Part shown: piece after piece, positions 57,337 to 64,000 of the stretch
How positions within the stretch are numbered: position 1 is the stretch's first letter
Layout: each line of letters opens with the position of its first letter
Assembly (NCBI RefSeq): GCF_017315725.1
Contig: NZ_JAFLRG010000001.1
Location: 1,240,001 to 1,304,000, forward strand
Direction: 5' to 3'
Source of the DNA: Trinickia acidisoli
Lineage (GTDB): Bacteria; Pseudomonadota; Gammaproteobacteria; Burkholderiales; Burkholderiaceae
Length of the DNA stretch: 64,000 nt
The notes under the pieces: model-generated
Told to the model about the DNA's origin: nothing
What the model saw: only the letters and a program-made list of their open reading frames with translations
Databases searched by the model: none
Made by a program: the position numbers and the translations under genes

Positions 57337-57791
57337 CGAAGTACAAGCAGCGCCGCTGCTTCGGCCAGCGCCTTCTCCTTGCGATGCAACTCCTTCTCGA
57401 GTTGCTTGATGCGCTGCTTGTCTTCTTTGGACTGCTGACGTTGCTCGCGCGCCTGCTCGGCAGTATTGGCGTTGGCGGCCACACACGAGGTCCGCCATGC
57501 GGCGATTTGCTCCGGATATAGGCCTTTGCGCCGGCAATACTCGGCCAACTCCGCTGCGTTCAGCGGGGCAGTTTCCAACACAACGGCAAACTTGTCTTCC
57601 GAAGACCATCCTTCGGCGTTCTTCCCGTCGCCCGGCACGGCCAATCCTTTTCCTTTCGCCTCGCGGCGCCACACGTACAACGTCTGTTCGGTGATTCCTG
57701 TTTCTCGCGCTAGCGCGGATACCGGCACATTTTCCGGCGGCATCATACGACGCACCAGGGCTTCTTTTCGTTCTGCTGAGTAGGCTTTCAT
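57294..57791 (-). CDS. IS3-family transposase OrfA
   Basis: 165 residues. N-terminal helix-turn-helix of the IS3 OrfA type (K-A-Y-S-A-E-R-K-E-A-L-V, then A-R-E-T-G-I-T-E-Q-T-L-Y-V-W-R-R), a second similar helix-turn-helix region (L-N-A-A-E-L-A-E-Y-C-R-R-K-G), and a C-terminal coiled coil (Q-R-I-K-Q-L-E-K-E-L-H-R-K-E-K) that would act as the leucine-zipper-like dimerisation segment. It is longer than many OrfA proteins (about 100 residues) because it has the two DNA-binding units. Made alone by normal termination, or fused to OrfB by frameshifting. Confidence 0.92.
   Translation of the reverse strand: MKAYSAERKEALVRRMMPPENVPVSALARETGITEQTLYVWRREAKGKGLAVPGDGKNAEGWSSEDKFAVVLETAPLNAAELAEYCRRKGLYPEQIAAWRTSCVAANANTAEQAREQRQQSKEDKQRIKQLEKELHRKEKALAEAAALLVLRKKAQAIWGEQEDD
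57329..57336 (-). promoter_or_regulatory. Programmed -1 frameshift site A7G
   Basis: On the minus strand the sequence AAAAAAAG lies where OrfA (R-K-K-A) and OrfB (K-K-S-P) frames meet. This A7G run is the usual slippery motif that makes the OrfAB transposase in the IS3 family. Confidence 0.85.
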
Positions 57792-58074
57792 TCATGCCGA
57801 TTCTACCGCCCCCGGACCTCGTCTAAGATTCAAACGACACGACAACTAGTCTGACGCCGGGGGACAACGAGAGAGCCGGCGATGACGACGAGCAAGCCTA
57901 TGGCCTCGATATCGTCCGCATACTCGATCGTATCGATACCGAACGCGCGCATGCAAAACGCGACCGTTGCGGGCAATGGCGAAAATTCATAGGGAAGGTT
58001 GTTAAGCCATCGTGCCAGCAAGAAGCCGCCGATCACCGTCGCAATGATGTTTGCGCCTCGCCGAAGCCATTTCA

Positions 58075-58559
58075 TTATCTGACCTCCACGGTGCCATATG
58101 CCTTCATCGATGCGCCTGGTACGGGCAGCGTGGGGCCGTTGCTGCGCAGATGATCGCTCAGTCCTCCGAATTCTTCGGGGTTCGTGAGCGTGATGCATCC
58201 TTCGCTGCGGCCTGCGGGCCCCATGGGATGAAGGCGGAACGCACTGCACCGCACGCCATTGACGTGGGTGTGGTTGTCAATTTCACCGTCGTCTCGATAA
58301 AGTGCGAACCAGCGGTTACGGTCGGTACTGTGGTCGTACGCGCGGAGCGCGTCATCGAGCCAGCCGAGACGTCCGCCGGACCGACGGTCGACTATGTATA
58401 GCGTCCTGATGGCAATGGTCCGGAGTGAGCGAGATGGACGGAAGTTGGACTATTCCGGTGCGATGGCATCCCCGAGAACGCGGTGAAGTTGCCGAGACCG
58501 GGGCATATCAATGACGTCAGCGGACGGTCGTTTAGAAGAAAGGTGCAGTTGATCGGCAC
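58075..58559 (-). pseudogene. Tlde1-like (DUF2778) toxin gene with a 1-nt frameshift
   Basis: From GTG 58559 (GGAG 6 bases upstream) the frame encodes M-P-I-N-C-T-F-L-L-N... then C-P-G-L-G-N-F-T-A-F-S-G and G-P-L-P-S-G-R-Y, closely matching the intact copy at 59609. Near 58398 one base is missing: expected R-Y-Y-I-V-D-R is split, and the first frame stops at TAG. The downstream frame then continues Y-I-V-D-R-R-S-G-G-R-L-G-W, has the catalytic pattern R-L-H-P-M-G-P-A-G-R-S-E-G-C-I-T, and ends A-Y-G-T-V-E-V-R at 58075. Only one indel is needed to restore it, so decay is recent. Its partner gene overlaps its stop. Confidence 0.88.
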
Positions 58560-58784
58560 GTGCCACTCCGATGGTTACGGGGCTCTGTCTATGTAACGGC
58601 AAGACGGTTGCGGTTCCAGCGGGGCGAGCGAGTGAGTTGTCAGCAAATTTCGGCCGGGATAATCAGCGCACACGGCAATTTTCGCCGACCATGATCGACT
58701 AGATGAGTTTGATTTATGTCGTAGCCTGCCTGAAGACACCAGTCGTCGAATCGGGCCGCGTCGCGTTCAATCTGGGTTTTTGCG

Positions 58785-59033
58785 GTGGCATCTGGTGCGC
58801 GGTTGACGACGATTCAGAAGGGGTTTCGAACTGCTTGCGTTCGTGCCAGCACTGAGAATTTCCGAGTGTGCGACCTGCGTCATACCTTTGCTTCGTGGTT
58901 GGTCATGGCCGGCGTGTCGCTGTACGTCGTTAAGGACCTGTTAGGGCATTCTTCCATCACGATGACCGAGTGATACGCGCACTTGGCGCCGCATATGGGG
59001 CATTCGGCGGTGCAACCGTTGCTTGATGTGTAG
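58785..59033 (+). pseudogene. Tyrosine recombinase (phage integrase) C-terminal fragment with nonsense codon
   Basis: The frame gives C-D-L-R-H-T-F-A-S-W-L-V-M-A-G and V-K-D-L-L-G-H-S-S-I-T-M-T-E, the box II region of tyrosine integrases, then a TGA at 58971 where Arg is expected, followed in the same frame by Y-A-H-L-A-P with the nucleophile Tyr and a stop at 59031. The His before D-L-R is also replaced by Cys. Nothing of the N-terminal two-thirds is visible. It is an inactive relic of an integrated element near a tRNA gene. Confidence 0.85.
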
Positions 59034-59089
59034 CAAGCGAATGGTTGTAGCATGCGCAAACGAAAAAGCCCTGATGTGCAGAGCCTGAG

Positions 59090-59371
59090 TTATGCGCTTT
59101 TTCGTTGTCGTCTCATTTGGGTAACGCCCGTCGAGAGTAAGGCAACGATGGCCAGGGCGATCGCGCAGCTCACTACGAACATGGTCGCCTCTACTATCGT
59201 GCCGTGGCCGTGTATCCCGACGACGTCGCCTAGTAGAAACAGCGGCTCGAATGCTTTCCATGCGTCGTGGTATACGAACAGGTCTTCAAGCGGCCGTAAA
59301 TTCGCGAGACCTAGATAGACCGGTAACGTGAGTAAGAGGCCGCCGGCGACGAATGCCAGTATGCGTTTCAT
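59090..59371 (-). CDS. Orphan Tldi1-like membrane immunity protein
   Basis: 93 residues from ATG 59371, overlapping the stop of the toxin remnant by 4 bp (ATGA). Two hydrophobic helices (about residues 4-22, R-I-L-A-F-V-A-G-G-L-L-L, and 62-82, M-F-V-V-S-C-A-I-A-L-A-I-V-A-L-L) flank a loop expected in the periplasm, and the tail is basic (M-R-R-Q-R-K-S). This matches in length and plan the partner genes at 60088 and (split) 58075. Because its own toxin is destroyed, it may persist as an orphan that protects against neighbours' toxins. Function inferred. Confidence 0.72.
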   Translation of the reverse strand: MKRILAFVAGGLLLTLPVYLGLANLRPLEDLFVYHDAWKAFEPLFLLGDVVGIHGHGTIVEATMFVVSCAIALAIVALLSTGVTQMRRQRKSA

Positions 59372-59526
59372 CGGACGATGACTTTTCCGTAGTAATGGAT
59401 TGGAATTCCGGGGAATGTTTTCGGCGCATGTCTTGTGAGCCATTTCCGGAGTGTATCGAAGTTGACGGGGTTCGGTGGTGGCTCGCGTTGGTCGATCGGT
59501 TGTGCGGGTACTTCTTCCGATGTGGT
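59368..59526 (-). pseudogene. C-terminal remnant of a Tlde1-like toxin
   Basis: The open stretch after a TAA at 59527 encodes N-P-V-N-F-D-T-L-R-K-W-L then P-G-I-P-I-H-Y-Y-G-K-V-I-V-R and stops by overlapping the orphan partner's ATG. It aligns with N-P-E-E-F-G-G-L-S-D-H-L and Y-G-T-V-E-V-R of the frameshifted copy. The catalytic H and S-x-G-C segment is gone, so only the last ~35 residues of the toxin fold survive. Confidence 0.7.
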
Positions 59527-59608
59527 TTACGGTCCTGTCAATGTTGGTAGGTATTCGCGGTGAATGTGTGTGTGGCACCCTCATGGCTTTTTTGATGAGA
59601 GGTGTTGG

Positions 59609-60091
59609 ATGCCTGTCTTTTGCACGTTTGCGTTGAACCACAAGATAACGTCTTTGCTCAATTGTCCGGGTATTGGAGCATTTGCGGCGTATTCTGGTCA
59701 CGGTCCCGGTCGCGATAACCCGGAGCTTACGGATAAAGAGGATGTCGGACCGATTCCCAAGGGCGTCTATTACATAGTTGATCGCCACTCCGGCGGGAGA
59801 TTGGGTTGGTGGCACGACTTCATTGATGCTCACGGCTATGGCACGACCGATCGCACCAAGTGGTTTATGCTATGGAATCCGGCGACCGGCGATTCGACTT
59901 TTGTCAATGGCGTAAAGCGGAGTGTGTTTCGATTGCATCCTGAGGGGCCGCTTCGGCTTAGTGACGGTTGCATTACTGTGGCGAACCTGTATAGCTTTGC
60001 GGTGCTTGCGAAGGGCCTGCGGAGTCGAGGGGCCGATTTGCCTGTGCCTGGTGCGCCGTTCCGAGCTTACGGTACTGTTGAGGTCAAATGA
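59609..60091 (+). CDS. Tlde1-family (DUF2778) effector, L,D-transpeptidase-like fold
   Basis: 160 residues from ATG 59609, with AGAGG 6 bases upstream. DUF2778 features in order: C-T-F-A-L-N-H (residues 5-11), C-P-G-I-G-A-F-A-A-Y-S-G (19-30), G-P-I-P-K-G-V-Y-Y-I-V-D-R (47-59), and the catalytic pattern His110 ... Ser118-Asp-Gly-Cys121-I-T, as in L,D-transpeptidases. Tlde1 of Salmonella is a type VI secretion effector that damages peptidoglycan tetrapeptides in target periplasms. There is no signal peptide, consistent with T6SS delivery. The next gene overlaps by 4 bp and is the likely immunity protein. No T6SS structural genes are in the window. Confidence 0.85.
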   Translation: MPVFCTFALNHKITSLLNCPGIGAFAAYSGHGPGRDNPELTDKEDVGPIPKGVYYIVDRHSGGRLGWWHDFIDAHGYGTTDRTKWFMLWNPATGDSTFVNGVKRSVFRLHPEGPLRLSDGCITVANLYSFAVLAKGLRSRGADLPVPGAPFRAYGTVEVK

Positions 60092-60363
60092 GAAAGGCGC
60101 TTGTAATTGGTGGCGCGATCCTTGTCGCGGTTTTGGGTGGTTGGGAGCTTACAGGTGTCATCGCTCGGCTTCCGATGGAGATGCCCGGTTGGTTCGATGA
60201 CTTTCTTCGGTGGTTGTTGCGGGCGGTCGGTGCGGCGAAGCTGGAGGATACAGACGATATGGAGGTGGTCGCGTTCTTGTTGACGTTTGCGGTATGTGTG
60301 ACGCTTATCGGCGTCGTTGAGGCAGCGTTCTGGTTTGCGATTCGGCGTTTGCGGCTGCGCTGA
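60088..60363 (+). CDS. Tldi1-like membrane immunity protein
   Basis: 91 residues, ATGA overlap with the Tlde1-like effector. Two transmembrane helices (about residues 5-25, A-L-V-I-G-G-A-I-L-V-A-V-L-G-G, and 60-82, A-F-L-L-T-F-A-V-C-V-T-L-I-G-V-V) enclose a periplasmic-size loop with D-D-F-L-R-W-L-L and E-D-T-D-D-M-E; the tail is R-R-L-R-L-R. Overlap, size and topology fit an immunity protein that blocks the toxin in the periplasm. Two paralogues on the opposite strand have the same plan. Identification rests on context, since I cannot test the match. Confidence 0.72.
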   Translation: MRKALVIGGAILVAVLGGWELTGVIARLPMEMPGWFDDFLRWLLRAVGAAKLEDTDDMEVVAFLLTFAVCVTLIGVVEAAFWFAIRRLRLR

Positions 60364-60415
60364 AGGTCAGCGCGGTAGTTTCAAGTTGACGTGGTTTCAG
60401 GCGCGTCAGTAAGCG

Positions 60416-60444
60416 AAAAAAAAGCCCTGCAATCGCAGGGCTTT
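60416..60444 (-). terminator. Intrinsic terminator downstream of tRNA-Val
   Basis: AAAGCCCTGC (60421-60430) and GCAGGGCTTT (60435-60444) form a perfect 10-bp stem with a 4-base loop. Read on the minus strand it is followed by a run of eight T, as expected for ending tRNA-Val transcription; on the plus strand it may also stop the immunity gene. Confidence 0.85.
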
Positions 60445-60538
60445 AATAGTGCGAAACGTCTAGCAGTATCTTCGGGCTGCCGGGGAAATCCAGGCCAAGA
60501 ACTGCTTGACGCGTTGCCAGAGGCGACGCACAAAAAAC

Positions 60539-60613
60539 TGGTGGGTGGTACAGGGATTGAACCTGTGACCCCTGCCGTGTGAAGGCAGTGCTCTACCGCT
60601 GAGCTAACCACCC
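60539..60613 (-). tRNA. tRNA-Val (CAC)
   Basis: 75 bases including encoded CCA. Acceptor GGGTGGT pairs with ACCACCC; the anticodon arm CTGCC-TTCACAC-GGCAG gives anticodon CAC; the T-arm carries GGTTCAATCC. A tRNA next to an integrase relic is a typical island boundary, but I found no second copy of its 3' end as an attachment repeat. Confidence 0.97.
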
Positions 60614-60661
60614 GAAGAGCCTCGAATTATGTCAGAGGCTTGGTCGCTCGTAAAGCAATTT

Positions 60662-61420
60662 TTAGGCGGCTTGCACATCGGCCGAACCGACGGCTGGTTC
60701 GGGCGCCGGCTCGCGCCGCCACACGCTCGTGCCTTTCGTCGCCTTGTCGAGATCGTTGAGCACCGCCTCGTGCGCTTGCACCTCCGCTTCGTCCGCCGCG
60801 AGTACCGGCAATGCCATCCCCTCGAACGACACCGCCTTGCGCGCGGCCGTCGCCGTGCTCTGTTGCGTCGTCGCTTCGCCGAGCATGTCGATGACGAGAC
60901 TTTCCTGCCCGCGCGTCATCGACAGGTACACCTCGGCCAGCAACTCCGAGTCGAGCAGTGCGCCGTGCAGCGTCCGATGCGCGTTGCTGACGCCGAAGCG
61001 ATCGCAGAGCGCGTCGAGCGAATTGCGCTTGCCGGGGAACATCGCCTTCGCCTGCACGAGCGTATCGATCACGCCTGCATAATGCTCTTTGAACGGCGGT
61101 AAGCCGAGCAGCGCGAATTCGGCCTCGAGGAACCCCAAGTCGAACGGCGCGTTGTGAATGATGAGTTCGGCGTCGCGCAGATAGTCACGCAGTTCGTCGG
61201 CGATCTCGCCGAACTTCGGTTTGTCGCTCAAGAACTCCGTCGTCAGCCCGTGCACAGCCAGCGCGCCCGGATCACTATCGCGCTCTGGGTTAACGTAGAA
61301 GTGCAGGTTGTTGCCCGTGAGCCGGCGGTTCACGAGCTCCACCCCACCGATTTCGATGATGCGGTCGCCCGTGCGTGCGTTAAGACCGGTGGTTTCCGTA
61401 TCGAGAACGATTTGACGCAT
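60662..61420 (-). CDS. dnaQ: DNA polymerase III epsilon subunit, 3'-5' proofreading exonuclease
   Basis: 252 residues from ATG 61420 (M-R-Q-I-V-L). DEDDh exonuclease motifs are all present: ExoI V-L-D-T-E-T-T-G-L, ExoII H-N-A-P-F-D-L-G-F, and ExoIII H-G-A-L-L-D-S-E-L-L with the general-base His. The C-terminal ~60 residues are Ala/Glu-rich and would carry the polymerase alpha contact. It proofreads replication. The gene order methyltransferase-rnhA-dnaQ on one strand is conserved in beta-proteobacteria. Confidence 0.96.
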   Translation of the reverse strand: MRQIVLDTETTGLNARTGDRIIEIGGVELVNRRLTGNNLHFYVNPERDSDPGALAVHGLTTEFLSDKPKFGEIADELRDYLRDAELIIHNAPFDLGFLEAEFALLGLPPFKEHYAGVIDTLVQAKAMFPGKRNSLDALCDRFGVSNAHRTLHGALLDSELLAEVYLSMTRGQESLVIDMLGEATTQQSTATAARKAVSFEGMALPVLAADEAEVQAHEAVLNDLDKATKGTSVWRREPAPEPAVGSADVQAA

Positions 61421-61512
61421 ATTCGTGTGTCTCGTGTGTAAGTCGTGCAAAACGGTAGCGCAAAGCGGCGCGGCGAGTCACGCGCCGCGACAATCAAGAC
61501 CGAATGAAACGC

Positions 61513-61968
61513 TCAGCCCGCGGCGAGCGCACTGACCCCACGATTCGCGAGGGCATCGGCGCGCTCGTTTTCGGGATGGCCCGCGTGGCCCTTCACCCAA
61601 CGCCATTCGATCTGATGCATGGCCGCGAGTGCATCGAGACGTTTCCACAGATCGGCATTCTTCACCGGTGTCTTCGCCGCGGTCATCCAATTCTTTTTCT
61701 TCCAACCGTGAATCCACTCGCTGATGCCTTTTTGCACGTACTGCGAGTCGGTATGGACAGTGGCCTTGCAGGGTCGCTTCAGCGCTTCGAGTGCGGCGAT
61801 AACGGCCATCAGTTCCATTCGGTTGTTCGTGGTATTCGGCTCGCCGCCGAAGAGTTCTTTCTCCTGCGTGCCGAAGCGAAGCAGGGCGCCCCATCCGCCG
61901 GGGCCCGGATTGCCTTTGCAGGCGCCGTCGGTAAAGATTTCGATGAACTCGGGCGTCACGTCAGTCAC
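61513..61968 (-). CDS. rnhA: Ribonuclease HI
   Basis: 151 residues. The DEDD catalytic set is visible: [30 protein letters not shown], and N-E-R-A-D-A-L-A. The basic protrusion is present too (H-G-W-K-K-K-N-W). It degrades RNA in RNA-DNA hybrids. Its ATG lies 1 base after the methyltransferase stop, so the two are translationally close. Confidence 0.97.
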   Translation of the reverse strand: MTDVTPEFIEIFTDGACKGNPGPGGWGALLRFGTQEKELFGGEPNTTNNRMELMAVIAALEALKRPCKATVHTDSQYVQKGISEWIHGWKKKNWMTAAKTPVKNADLWKRLDALAAMHQIEWRWVKGHAGHPENERADALANRGVSALAAG

Positions 61969-61969
61969 G

Positions 61970-62815
61970 TCATATTCTCGGGTTAGGTGTTTTGTGCGTC
62001 GCGGCCGGCGCGAGGCCCGCGGCGCGCACGGGCTTTTTCGCCTTGATCTGGCCGACGAGGTGCATGCCGCGCACGCGCTTGACCGCCGTCACCATATAGG
62101 CCGCACCGAAGATCGGCCACCAGCGATCGCCGGCCGCCTCCATGAAGGCGAATCGCGTCAGCCAGTTTTCATGAGCAAGAGGCGGACGATAGCAGCCGAA
62201 GCGCCCGCGTTCAAGCTCGAATCCGAGCAGCTTGAGCCAATCCTTGATCCGCGTGAAAGCGATCAGATCGTGCGCGGCCGGCACGAACGGGCGTCTCGTC
62301 ATCTTGCCGAACGCCTGGCGTGCGCCCCACAAGCTCAGGGAATTGAACCCCAAAATGACGAGCTGGCCTTCCGGCATCAGCACGCGCTCGGCTTCGCGCA
62401 ACAACCGGTGTGGATCGCGCGTGAACTCGAGCGTATGCGGCATGACCAGCAGATCGACGCTCTGCGCTTCGAACGGCAGATCGAGCAGGTCGCACCATAG
62501 CGTCGTGCGCGCGGCCGGCCCGTAGCGATCGTCGAGCCCCGCGAGCCCGGACGGCCCGATCGCCTCACCCTCGCGCCAGCGCGGCGGATAGGTGAAAGGC
62601 GCGCTCGCGCCGCTCGCCGCGTCCAGCACGAGCGCGCGCGAGATCATGCGGTTTTCGCGCAGCGCGTCGAGTTGCGGCAGCCCGAGTTGCAGCGCGTGAT
62701 AGCCGAACACGTTCGACACGACGCTGTCGAGTTGCGCCTGTTCCCAGTCGAGCACGTAGCGTCCCGGCGGCGATGCCGTCCAGGCGGGCCAGTCTATAAT
62801 CGGTCGATCTGACAT
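61970..62815 (-). CDS. SAM-dependent methyltransferase-fold protein next to gloB
   Basis: 281 residues from ATG 62815. A class I methyltransferase fold is suggested by [10 protein letters not shown] where the motif I G-x-G would lie, [23 protein letters not shown] (motif IV region) and [15 protein letters not shown]. Motif I is weak (A-A-S-G), so SAM binding may be altered. Annotated relatives in this gloB-rnhA position are of unknown function. It is divergent from gloB with only 19 bp between start codons. Confidence 0.8.
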   Translation of the reverse strand: MSDRPIIDWPAWTASPPGRYVLDWEQAQLDSVVSNVFGYHALQLGLPQLDALRENRMISRALVLDAASGASAPFTYPPRWREGEAIGPSGLAGLDDRYGPAARTTLWCDLLDLPFEAQSVDLLVMPHTLEFTRDPHRLLREAERVLMPEGQLVILGFNSLSLWGARQAFGKMTRRPFVPAAHDLIAFTRIKDWLKLLGFELERGRFGCYRPPLAHENWLTRFAFMEAAGDRWWPIFGAAYMVTAVKRVRGMHLVGQIKAKKPVRAAGLAPAATHKTPNPRI

Positions 62816-62834
62816 CGTGGTGAGTGCGTCGCCT

Positions 62835-63626
62835 ATGAATACGCTCGAATACGTGCCGATTCCGGCGTTTGCGGACAACTACATCTGGCTCGTATCGGAC
62901 GGGCGCGATGCCGTCGCCGTCGACCCGGGCGAGGCAGCCCCGGTCAGGGCGCATCTCGCTAAGCAGGGCTGGCGACTCGCCGCTATTTTACTCACGCACC
63001 ATCATGCCGACCATGTCGGCGGCGTCGCCGCGCTCATAGGCGATACCCGTATTCCCGTGTACGGCCCCGCCGCGGAAGCGATTCCCGTCGTTACGCACCC
63101 CCTTTCGGGCGGCGACCACGTTCGTCTTTCGTCGCCCCATCTCGAATTGGATGTGCTCGACGTGCCGGGGCACACGCGCGGCCATATCGCGTATTTTCAA
63201 GTGGGGCAGGCGGGAGCGGCACCGCACGTCTTTTGTGGCGATACGCTGTTTGCCTGCGGTTGCGGGCGCTTGTTCGAAGGCACGCCGGCGCAGATGCTTG
63301 CCTCGCTCGATGCGCTGGCGGCGCTGCCGGGCGAGACGCAAGTGCATTGCGCACACGAATACACGCTGTCGAACATTCGTTTCGCGCTCGCTTGCGATCC
63401 GGGGAACGCGCAGTTGCGCGCGTGGCATGATCGCGCCACGGCATTGCGCGAGCGCGACGTCCCCACGCTTCCTACGACGATTGCTCACGAGTGCGCCGTC
63501 AATCCCTTCCTCCGAGCCGATGATCCGTCGGTTCAGCGCACGCTCGCCGAACAGTTGCACGAAACGGTACCCGATCGGCTCTCGTCGTTTACGCTGATGC
63601 GCGAATGGAAAAATCGCTTCCGTTAA
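62835..63626 (+). CDS. gloB: Hydroxyacylglutathione hydrolase (glyoxalase II)
   Basis: 263 residues from ATG 62835. Metallo-beta-lactamase fold with the glyoxalase II metal motif T-H-H-H-A-D-H-V-G-G, a second His in V-P-G-H-T-R-G-H-I, the bridging Asp in F-C-G-D-T-L-F, and H-C-A-H-E-Y-T, followed by the C-terminal glutathione-binding helices ending N-R-F-R. It hydrolyses S-lactoylglutathione to lactate in methylglyoxal detoxification. A TATAAT at 62795-62800, inside the divergent gene, is a likely -10 element. Confidence 0.95.
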   Translation: MNTLEYVPIPAFADNYIWLVSDGRDAVAVDPGEAAPVRAHLAKQGWRLAAILLTHHHADHVGGVAALIGDTRIPVYGPAAEAIPVVTHPLSGGDHVRLSSPHLELDVLDVPGHTRGHIAYFQVGQAGAAPHVFCGDTLFACGCGRLFEGTPAQMLASLDALAALPGETQVHCAHEYTLSNIRFALACDPGNAQLRAWHDRATALRERDVPTLPTTIAHECAVNPFLRADDPSVQRTLAEQLHETVPDRLSSFTLMREWKNRFR

Positions 63627-63714
63627 ACGCTTTGCATTTGGCGCAAATTTCGCTCGACGCTTCGGAAAAATGCGGCAAGTCGCGGATTTGACTGGTTTTT
63701 CTTATCGTTTTTTG

Positions 63715-63743
63715 TTGACGTAGACGGTTCGCTTTCGTACTAT
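63715..63743 (+). promoter_or_regulatory. Sigma70 promoter before the mltD-like gene
   Basis: TTGACG (63715-63720), 17 bases, TACTAT (63738-63743), placed 36 bases before the ATG. Confidence 0.75.
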
Positions 63744-63779
63744 CGCCTGCAATTTCCAGCTTTGGAAGCAGAGACGTTC

Positions 63780-64000
63780 ATGCGATTTATCTTCAGTGCG
63801 CTATTGGTTCTCATGCTTGCCGCCTGCGCAAGCCAGGGGCCGACGGCGCCCCCAGCCTCCGACGCTTCCAACCCGAATTCCGCCACCGACACCCTCCGCA
63901 TCACCGCCGCCAAGCAGACCATCGACGTCGACAAGAGCTCTGTCGATCAACTGACGACCGCCGACGCCGATCTGTGGGCGCGCATTCGCCGCGGTTTTCA
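63780..64000 (+). CDS. mltD: Membrane-bound lytic murein transglycosylase D-like lipoprotein (partial)
   Basis: The first 73 residues are in the window; the rest is cut by its edge. A lipoprotein signal is clear: M-R-F-I-F-S-A-L-L-V-L-M-L-A-A-C with the lipobox Cys at 16. The mature start is Pro/Ser/Ala-rich, then A-D-A-D-L-W-A-R-I-R-R-G-F, which matches the segment just before the transglycosylase domain of MltD. The position after gloB also fits MltD in this group. The catalytic domain and LysM repeats are not seen, so the name is provisional. Confidence 0.72.
   Translation, partial: MRFIFSALLVLMLAACASQGPTAPPASDASNPNSATDTLRITAAKQTIDVDKSSVDQLTTADADLWARIRRGF

Larger units (their letters stand above)
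56210..57862 (-). mobile_element. IS3-family insertion sequence
   Basis: About 1.65 kb, bounded by the direct repeat GACAACG (56203-56209 and 57863-57869, plus strand), which I take to contain the target duplication; exact ends are uncertain by a few bases. Imperfect inverted sequences lie just inside: GTAGTTGTCGCGTCG from 56222 and its near-complement ending near 57850. It encodes OrfA (57294-57791) and OrfB (56239-57336) in overlapping frames joined by a slippery A7G, the standard IS3 layout. Both ORFs look intact, so the element may still be active. Confidence 0.88.
56143..58075 (-). pseudogene. Tldi1-like immunity gene split by an IS3-family insertion
   Basis: The gene starts at ATG 58075, overlapping the stop of the toxin-like pseudogene (TAATG). 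Its first 71 codons run to 57863, then the IS interrupts. On the far side, codons from 56202 to the stop at 56143 continue in the same frame. Removing the IS and one copy of the flanking CGTTGTC repeat restores a 90-residue protein, against 91 and 93 for the two paralogues at 60088 and 59371. The join gives S-L-V-V-A-A-L-S-V-G, completing the second transmembrane helix, and an L-R-R-L-V-L-R-T tail resembling the intact copy's I-R-R-L-R-L-R. As it stands the reading frame ends inside the IS after 81 residues. Confidence 0.88.

Noticed and set aside
57337..57795. N-terminal part of a 518-codon frame continuous with OrfB
   Set aside because: It is the -1 shadow of OrfA; the A7G site explains how OrfB is reached.
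59372..59833. Long minus-strand frame upstream of the orphan immunity protein
   Set aside because: Most of it is antisense to the intact Tlde1-like gene; the real start at 59371 overlaps the toxin remnant's stop.
60539..60613. tRNA-Val as a confirmed attachment site
   Set aside because: I could not find a second copy of the tRNA 3' end in the window, so the island boundary remains a guess.

Overview
The window is high-GC chromosomal DNA from a beta-proteobacterium, most likely Burkholderiaceae (Burkholderia / Paraburkholderia / Trinickia type). This is inferred from the codon bias, from the dnaQ-rnhA-methyltransferase-gloB-mltD block, and from families typical of that group: a double-length UvrA, xdhABC with guaD, and otsBA. 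No species can be named from sequence alone.

Region 1 (1-15.8 kb) is most of an aryl polyene (APE / xanthomonadin-like) pigment cluster. Almost all genes run on the plus strand and overlap by 1-14 bp. They are an aryl-ligase fused to a dehydratase (cut by the window edge), a glycosyltransferase-acyltransferase fusion, an aromatic amino acid ammonia-lyase, a thioesterase, a LolA-like carrier, an MMPL exporter, a ketosynthase-dehydratase-ketoreductase-ketosynthase block, a third ketosynthase, two small tandem exported paralogues, a methyltransferase (minus strand) and a flavin-dependent halogenase-like enzyme. The acyl carrier proteins are not in the window and are presumably upstream.

Region 2 (15.8-23.4 kb) is a minus-strand purine salvage/catabolism operon: xdhA-xdhB-xdhC-add-guaD. 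Region 3 (23.8-31.3 kb) is mixed: dsbB, an amidase, a class I glutamine-amidotransferase hydrolase with a long disordered leader, two identical tRNA-Gly genes and a tRNA-Cys, a LysE exporter, and a divergent paiB / MocR-type regulator pair.

Region 4 (31.4-36.1 kb) looks acquired. It holds a lone polysaccharide pyruvyl transferase, then a lower-GC two-gene cassette: an exported protein ending in a NucA/NucB nuclease domain, and 20 bp downstream a catalytically degenerate MoeA-like protein fused to a SMI1/KNR4 immunity-type domain. I read the pair as a possible nuclease toxin-immunity system of unusual architecture.

Region 5 (36.2-55.9 kb) is core-like: a GNAT acetyltransferase, a copper/cytochrome oxidase assembly trio (CtaG-like, PCuAC, Sco), otsB-otsA, an MsbA-like ABC exporter, a GT4 glycosyltransferase, small unknowns, a UDG-like protein, a 1963-residue tandem UvrA, an MFS exporter and a His-rich PadR regulator with a palindromic promoter element.

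Region 6 (56.1-60.4 kb) is a decayed effector-immunity locus. It has three copies of a DUF2778/Tlde1-like L,D-transpeptidase-fold toxin module with its small two-helix membrane partner. One is intact (59.6-60.4 kb). One is reduced to the toxin C-terminus plus an intact orphan partner (59.1-59.5 kb). In the third (56.1-58.6 kb) the toxin has a frameshift and the partner gene is split by an IS3-family element; removing the IS and one copy of its flanking repeat restores a 90-residue reading frame. A nonsense-mutated integrase tail lies between them. Region 7 (60.5-64 kb) returns to core: tRNA-Val, dnaQ, rnhA, a methyltransferase, gloB and the start of mltD.
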